A stretch of DNA of 18,780 bases from VGEM01 sp033764265 (lineage in GTDB: Bacteria; Pseudomonadota; Alphaproteobacteria; Rhodospirillales; Rhodospirillaceae): positions 1-18,780 of the forward strand of contig JANRJB010000182.1 in the NCBI GenBank assembly GCA_033764265.1, given 5' to 3'. Position numbers and translations under genes: made by a program. Under the pieces are notes generated by a model. The model saw only the letters and a list, made by a program, of their open reading frames with translations. It ran no database searches and was not told where the DNA came from. This document shows positions 15,655 through 18,780 of the stretch, one piece after another (within the stretch, counting starts at the first letter, position 1; the number at the start of each line of letters is the position of its first letter).

Positions 15655-17206
15655 CGCCGTGGCCCTCGCCCTGCTTTTGGCCGCGCCGGTTGCTGCTGAA
15701 ACGATCCTGCATCGCGGCAACCGCTTCGAGCCGGCCTCGCTCGACCCGCACAAGACCCAGACCCACTACGAGGCCGCGGTCCAGCTCGACCTGTTCGAGG
15801 GCCTGACCGCCTACGACGCCCAGGCGCGGCCCCAGCCCGCGGTGGCCGAGCGCTGGGAGGTCAGCGCCGACGGCCGCAGCTGGACCTTCACCCTGCGCGA
15901 CGGCCTGATGTGGTCCGACGGCACCGCGCTGACCGCCGGCGACGTGGTGTTCAGCCTGCGCAGGCTGCTCGATCCCGCCACCGCCGCGCAGTACGCCCAG
16001 CTGATGTACATCCTGGCCGGCGCGCGCGCGGTCAACACCGGCGCCGCGCCACCCGAGACGTTGGGCGTGGCCGCGCCCGACGCGCGCACCGTGGTGCTGA
16101 CGCTGGCCGAGCCGGCGCCCTACCTGCCCGAGCTTCTGGCCAACGCCTTCGCCGCCGTGCTGCCGCGCCACGCCGTCGCCACCCACGGCGCGGACTGGGT
16201 CAAGCCGGGCAACATGGTGTCGGGCGGCGCCTTCACGCTCACGGCCTGGCAGCCGCAAAGCCGCATCGTGCTGGCCCGCAATCCGCGCTACCGCGATGCC
16301 GGGCAGGTGCGGCTCGACGGCGTGGTCTACTACCCCACGGCCGACCTGTCGGCCGCCGTGTCGCGCTTCCGCGCTGGCGAACTCGACATGCAGTTCGAGT
16401 TTCCCACCGCGCAGATCGACCTGTTGCGACGGGAGCTGGCGGCCGAAACGCGCATCTCGCCGGCGCTGTTGACGTACTACCTGACCTTCAACACCACCAA
16501 CCCCAAGCTGGCCGACGCGCGCGTGCGCCGGGCCCTGTCCATGGCCATCGACCGCGACGTGCTGGCGGACAAAGTGCTGCGCACCGGCGAGGTGCCGGCC
16601 GCATCGTTCGTGCCGCCGGCCACGGCCAACTACCGCCCCGCCGCCATGGACTTCGCCGCGCAGCCGTCGGACCAGCGCCTGGCCCAGGCGCGCGCGCTCC
16701 TGGCCGAGGCGGGGGTCGGCCCCGGCAACCCGCTGAAGCTGGTCTACAGCCACTCGTCGAATGAGGATCTCCGCCGCATCGGCGTGGCGGTCGCGGCGAT
16801 GTGGCGGCGGGTCGGCGTGCAGACCGAGCTGATGAACCGCGAGGGCCGGGTGCACTTCGCGGCGCTGAAAAGCGGCGACTTCGAGGTCGGCTTCGTCGGC
16901 TGGTCGGCCGACTTCAATGACGCCGCCACCTTCCTGTACGTGCTGCAATCCAGCTCGGTGAACTCCAACTATGCCCGCTTTCGCAATCAGGACTTTGATC
17001 GGCTGATGGCGGCCGCGGCGGCCGAGCCCGACGCCGCCGCGCGCGCGGGCCTGCTGCACCAGGCCGAAGCTATCGCCATGGCCGAGCAGCCGATCGCGCC
17101 GTTGTATGTTGGCGTCACCAAGAACCTGGTGTCCCGCACGGTCTCGGGCTTCGTCGACAACCCGATCGATTTCCATCTCAGCCGCTATCTTTCCGTCGCG
17201 CGCTAG
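15593..17206 (+). CDS. ABC-type peptide-binding periplasmic protein (SBP_bac_5)
   Basis: Solute-binding protein of the OppA/DppA type, delivering oligopeptides or similar ligands to an ABC importer. The mature domain runs from about residue 36 to the end: RFEPASLDPHKTQTHYEAAVQLDLFEGL, RPQPAVAERWEVSADGRSWTFTLRDGLMWSDGTALTAGDVVFS (the family signature), NPRYRD, VRRALSMAIDRDVL, AEQPIAPLYVG and a final DFHLSRYL. The hydrophobic core and AxA-like site of the signal peptide (CAVALALLLAAPVAA|E) are intact. The n-region lies entirely within the palindromic element. ATG 15593 gives 537 residues, with GGGG (15579-15582) 10 bases upstream. TTG 15617 (MKKAICSDPIAFC) gives 529 residues and a more typical n-region; an open frame from 15497 is less likely. 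No permease or ATPase gene is adjacent, so it is an orphan here. The start is uncertain; the gene is not. Confidence 0.9.
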   Translation: MDQWGQSRLKKAICSDPIAFCAVALALLLAAPVAAETILHRGNRFEPASLDPHKTQTHYEAAVQLDLFEGLTAYDAQARPQPAVAERWEVSADGRSWTFTLRDGLMWSDGTALTAGDVVFSLRRLLDPATAAQYAQLMYILAGARAVNTGAAPPETLGVAAPDARTVVLTLAEPAPYLPELLANAFAAVLPRHAVATHGADWVKPGNMVSGGAFTLTAWQPQSRIVLARNPRYRDAGQVRLDGVVYYPTADLSAAVSRFRAGELDMQFEFPTAQIDLLRRELAAETRISPALLTYYLTFNTTNPKLADARVRRALSMAIDRDVLADKVLRTGEVPAASFVPPATANYRPAAMDFAAQPSDQRLAQARALLAEAGVGPGNPLKLVYSHSSNEDLRRIGVAVAAMWRRVGVQTELMNREGRVHFAALKSGDFEVGFVGWSADFNDAATFLYVLQSSSVNSNYARFRNQDFDRLMAAAAAEPDAAARAGLLHQAEAIAMAEQPIAPLYVGVTKNLVSRTVSGFVDNPIDFHLSRYLSVAR

Positions 17207-17252
17207 GGCAACACTCTGCGCAGATCAAATCCGCCACGGGGGAATCCGAGCC

Positions 17253-18242
17253 ATGAGCACTTTCCGCGCCTTCGTCGTCGACGATAAGTCCGGCGTCTAC
17301 ACGCCCGAGTTCCGCGACCTGACCGACGCCGACCTGCCGGCGGAGAAGGTATTGGTCGACGTGGCGTACTCCACACTCAACTACAAGGACGGCCTCGCGG
17401 TCACCGGCAAGGGCAAGATCGCGCGCAAGTTCCCGATGGTGTGCGGCATCGACCTGGCCGGCACGGTCGCCGCCTCGGACGATCCCGCGGTCAAGCCGGG
17501 CGACAAGGTGGTGGTCAACGGCTGGGGCCTGTCGGAAACCTTCTGGGGCGGCTATAGCGCCCGGCAGCGCGTGAAGCCCGAGTTCATCACCCGGCTGCCG
17601 CCAGCGTTCGACTTCAAGCAGGCCATGGCCATCGGCACCGCGGGCTACACCGCCATGCTGTGCGTGCTGGCGCTGGAGGACGCGGGCGTGACGCCGGGCG
17701 CGGGCGACGTGCTGGTGACCGGCGCGGTCGGCGGCGTCGGCTCGGTGGCGGTGGCGCTGCTCGCCAAGCTCGGGTACCGCGTGGTGGCAAGCACCGGGCG
17801 GCCGGCGGCGGCGGATTATCTCAAAATGCTCGGCGCGGCCGAGATCGTCGCGCGCGCCGACCTCGACAAGCCGGCGCGGCCGCTGGAAAAGGCGCGCTGG
17901 GCCGGCGTGGTCGACAGCGTCGGCGGCAAGACCCTCGGCATGGCCATCGCCCAGACGCATGAAGAGGGCGCGGTGGCGGCGTGCGGGCTGGCAGGCGGCA
18001 CCGACCTGCCGACGACGGTGATGCCGTTCATCCTGCGCGGGGTGAAGCTCTTGGGCGTCAACTCGGTCACCTGCCCGGCGGCGCGGCGCGACCGCGCCTG
18101 GGCGCGGCTGGCCACCGACCTGGACAAGGCCAAGCTCGACGCCATGACGACGGTGGACCCCCTCTCGAAGATCAAATCGCTGGCCGAGGAAATTCTGCGC
18201 GGCGAAACCCGGGGCCGCGTCGTCATCGACGTGAGGAGGTAG
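17253..18242 (+). CDS. acuI: Acrylyl-CoA reductase (NADPH), MDR family
   Basis: Zinc-independent medium-chain dehydrogenase/reductase of the AcuI/YhdH type, which reduces acrylyl-CoA to propionyl-CoA and so protects cells from reactive acrylyl-CoA (in 3-hydroxypropionate or DMSP metabolism). The 329-residue product has the groES-like half (STLNYKDGLAVTGKGKI, VCGIDLAGTV, VKPGDKVVVNGWGL), then MAIGTAGYTAMLCVLALE. The Rossmann motif is GAVGGVGSVA (157-166), and ASTGR (179-183), with a Ser/Arg pair, favours NADPH. It ends AEEILRGETRGRVVIDVRR, as in the family. No zinc-binding cysteine set is present. ATG 17253 is chosen for the ribosome binding site GGGGGA about nine bases upstream; an open extension to 17106 overlaps the previous gene. 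It lies 46 bp after the peptide-binding gene in the same direction. YhdH-like enzymes with a broader acceptor range are the alternative. Confidence 0.93.
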   Translation: MSTFRAFVVDDKSGVYTPEFRDLTDADLPAEKVLVDVAYSTLNYKDGLAVTGKGKIARKFPMVCGIDLAGTVAASDDPAVKPGDKVVVNGWGLSETFWGGYSARQRVKPEFITRLPPAFDFKQAMAIGTAGYTAMLCVLALEDAGVTPGAGDVLVTGAVGGVGSVAVALLAKLGYRVVASTGRPAAADYLKMLGAAEIVARADLDKPARPLEKARWAGVVDSVGGKTLGMAIAQTHEEGAVAACGLAGGTDLPTTVMPFILRGVKLLGVNSVTCPAARRDRAWARLATDLDKAKLDAMTTVDPLSKIKSLAEEILRGETRGRVVIDVRR

Positions 18243-18266
18243 GGGCGGACTTCAACACAAGACAAT

Positions 18267-18287
18267 GTCCCGGGCTTGGCCCGGGAC
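18267..18287. repeat. GTCCCGGGC hairpin after acuI
   Basis: Perfect 9-bp stem GTCCCGGGC (18267-18275) / GCCCGGGAC (18279-18287) with loop TTG, 24 bp after the acuI stop. It has no T-tract, so it looks more like a dispersed GC-rich palindrome (TCCCGGGCTTGGCCCGGGA type) than a canonical terminator, though it may also stop transcription. Confidence 0.6.
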
Positions 18288-18611
18288 CCACGGTTCAAGC
18301 CGCACCAGCGGCGCGTGAGGCCGCCTAGGCCCCGCTGCGGGGGCCAGAGCGTAATGTGTACTTGATTTCGCAGTGCAGCAAAGCGCCCGGAATCGGGCCG
18401 AAAATCCCCGTGAAATCAACATGTTCCGGGGTGTCCCTGCTCCGGCGTACTTATGCGATATTACGTTACTTCTGAGGGCGCAAAAAACTATAGATCAAAA
18501 TACATCGAACATTTGAACTGCCCTAATCGCGCGGCCCCACAGTCCAAATACAGTGCGCGGCGTCGGGGCGGTTATGGAACCCCTTGATTTTCCACGATAT
18601 TGTGCCGGGTT

Positions 18612-18640
18612 CCCCTGTATATTTCCTGCAAATACAGGGG
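18612..18640. repeat. Inverted repeat CCCCTGTAT / ATACAGGGG
   Basis: Perfect 9-bp arms at 18612-18620 and 18632-18640 around an 11-base AT-rich centre. It could be an operator or part of a terminator-like structure; no gene is seen next to it in the window. Confidence 0.55.
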
Positions 18641-18737
18641 CGCCACAGCGGCCGGCGCGGCGCCGCGCGCAAGTATCGCCCGAGTCAATCCACGGCTGCC
18701 CGGTCGAGCACGACGTCGAGCCAACACCCTCGTCGTC

Positions 18738-18757
18738 ATTCCGGCGAAAGCCGGAAT
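18738..18757. repeat. ATTCCGGC-GAAA-GCCGGAAT dispersed-type palindrome
   Basis: Perfect 8-bp stem closed by a GAAA tetraloop, flanked by CGTCGTC and CCAGGG. Sequences of this form (CATTCCGGCGAAAGCCGGAA) recur as intergenic dispersed repeats in many proteobacterial genomes, and often create spurious short proteins ending in HSGESRNPG. Confidence 0.75.
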
Positions 18758-18780
18758 CCAGGGTAGTCGCGCGACAACGG

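Larger units (their letters stand above)
18243..18780. other. Gene-free region of palindromes around an AT-richer core
   Basis: 538 bp to the window edge without a credible gene. In order it holds: a 9-bp hairpin at 18267-18287; a GGCCCC/GGGGCC hairpin at 18328-18345; a lower-GC stretch at about 18356-18620 (for example TTATGCGATATTACGTTACT, starting near 18450) which may carry a promoter for a gene beyond the edge; an inverted repeat at 18612-18640; and a common dispersed-type palindrome at 18738-18757. A 10-bp palindrome GTCGCGCGAC is at 18766-18775. No tRNA or small RNA gene could be recognised. Confidence 0.6.

Noticed and set aside
18233..18242. A strong Shine-Dalgarno-like GAGGAGGT at the very end of acuI.
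   Set aside because: It encodes the last residues VRR and stop; no open frame with a sensible start follows, so it is probably coincidental.
18364..18381. A TGCAGCA-containing site resembling PhaR/phasin promoter motifs.
   Set aside because: No phasin-like gene follows within the window and the match is short; chance is more likely.
18584..18766. A 60-codon plus-strand open frame near the right edge.
   Set aside because: It ends in HSGESRNPG, the typical translation of the dispersed CATTCCGGCGAAAGCCGG palindrome, and runs through an inverted repeat; no credible ribosome binding site.

Overview
The window is GC-rich (roughly two thirds G+C by eye) and densely coded. It looks like chromosomal DNA of an alphaproteobacterium. 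The main support is the gene set mutY, DUF721/dciA-like, a DsbA-like thioredoxin and smc, which in many alphaproteobacteria form one neighbourhood, together with an alphaproteobacterial-style SMC N-terminus, a MaeB-type malic enzyme and a TonB-dependent receptor with an EEIVVTARKR-type TonB box. I cannot name the genus. TTG and GTG starts with good ribosome binding sites are used by several genes.

Layout. (1) 3-4204, minus strand: smc, preceded by a Tat/Sec-type secreted DsbA-like oxidoreductase; both appear to start at TTG within an identical 11-base context. (2) 4430-9737, plus strand: two tandem paralogous secreted DUF1838-type proteins, a small secreted protein of unassigned family, and a TonB-dependent outer-membrane receptor, ending at a near-perfect bidirectional terminator (9760-9791). 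(3) 9813-11367, minus strand: a secreted DUF6491-type protein and a MipA/OmpV-type outer-membrane protein. (4) 11417-11902, minus: a DUF721 (DciA-like) protein, divergent from (5) mutY (12029-13165, plus), whose 3' end carries a 12-bp coding tandem repeat. (6) 13216-18242, plus: maeB (malic enzyme with phosphotransacetylase-like domain), an ABC-type peptide-binding protein whose 5' end is built from a palindromic repeat element, and an acuI-like acrylyl-CoA reductase. (7) 18243-18780: no gene; a mosaic of palindromic repeats around a lower-GC core.

The most interesting reading is that blocks 2 and 3 form an about 7 kb insertion of envelope genes between DUF721 and the dsbA-like gene, splitting an otherwise conserved neighbourhood. 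Every predicted exported product of this insertion except the MipA-type barrel carries at least two mature-region cysteines. The two DUF1838 paralogues keep theirs at identical spacing. The set (two DUF1838 proteins, a small secreted protein, a TonB receptor, a DUF6491 protein and a MipA-type barrel) is the best candidate here for an undescribed envelope system; its substrate cannot be read from sequence. The second notable point is the palindromic element at 15568-15654, which appears to supply the start codon, the ribosome binding site and part of the signal peptide of the peptide-binding protein, and could fold into two mutually exclusive hairpins.

The metabolic genes (maeB, acuI) and repair/replication genes (mutY, dciA-like, smc) look ordinary and intact. 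No rRNA, tRNA, CRISPR array, transposase or phage gene was seen.
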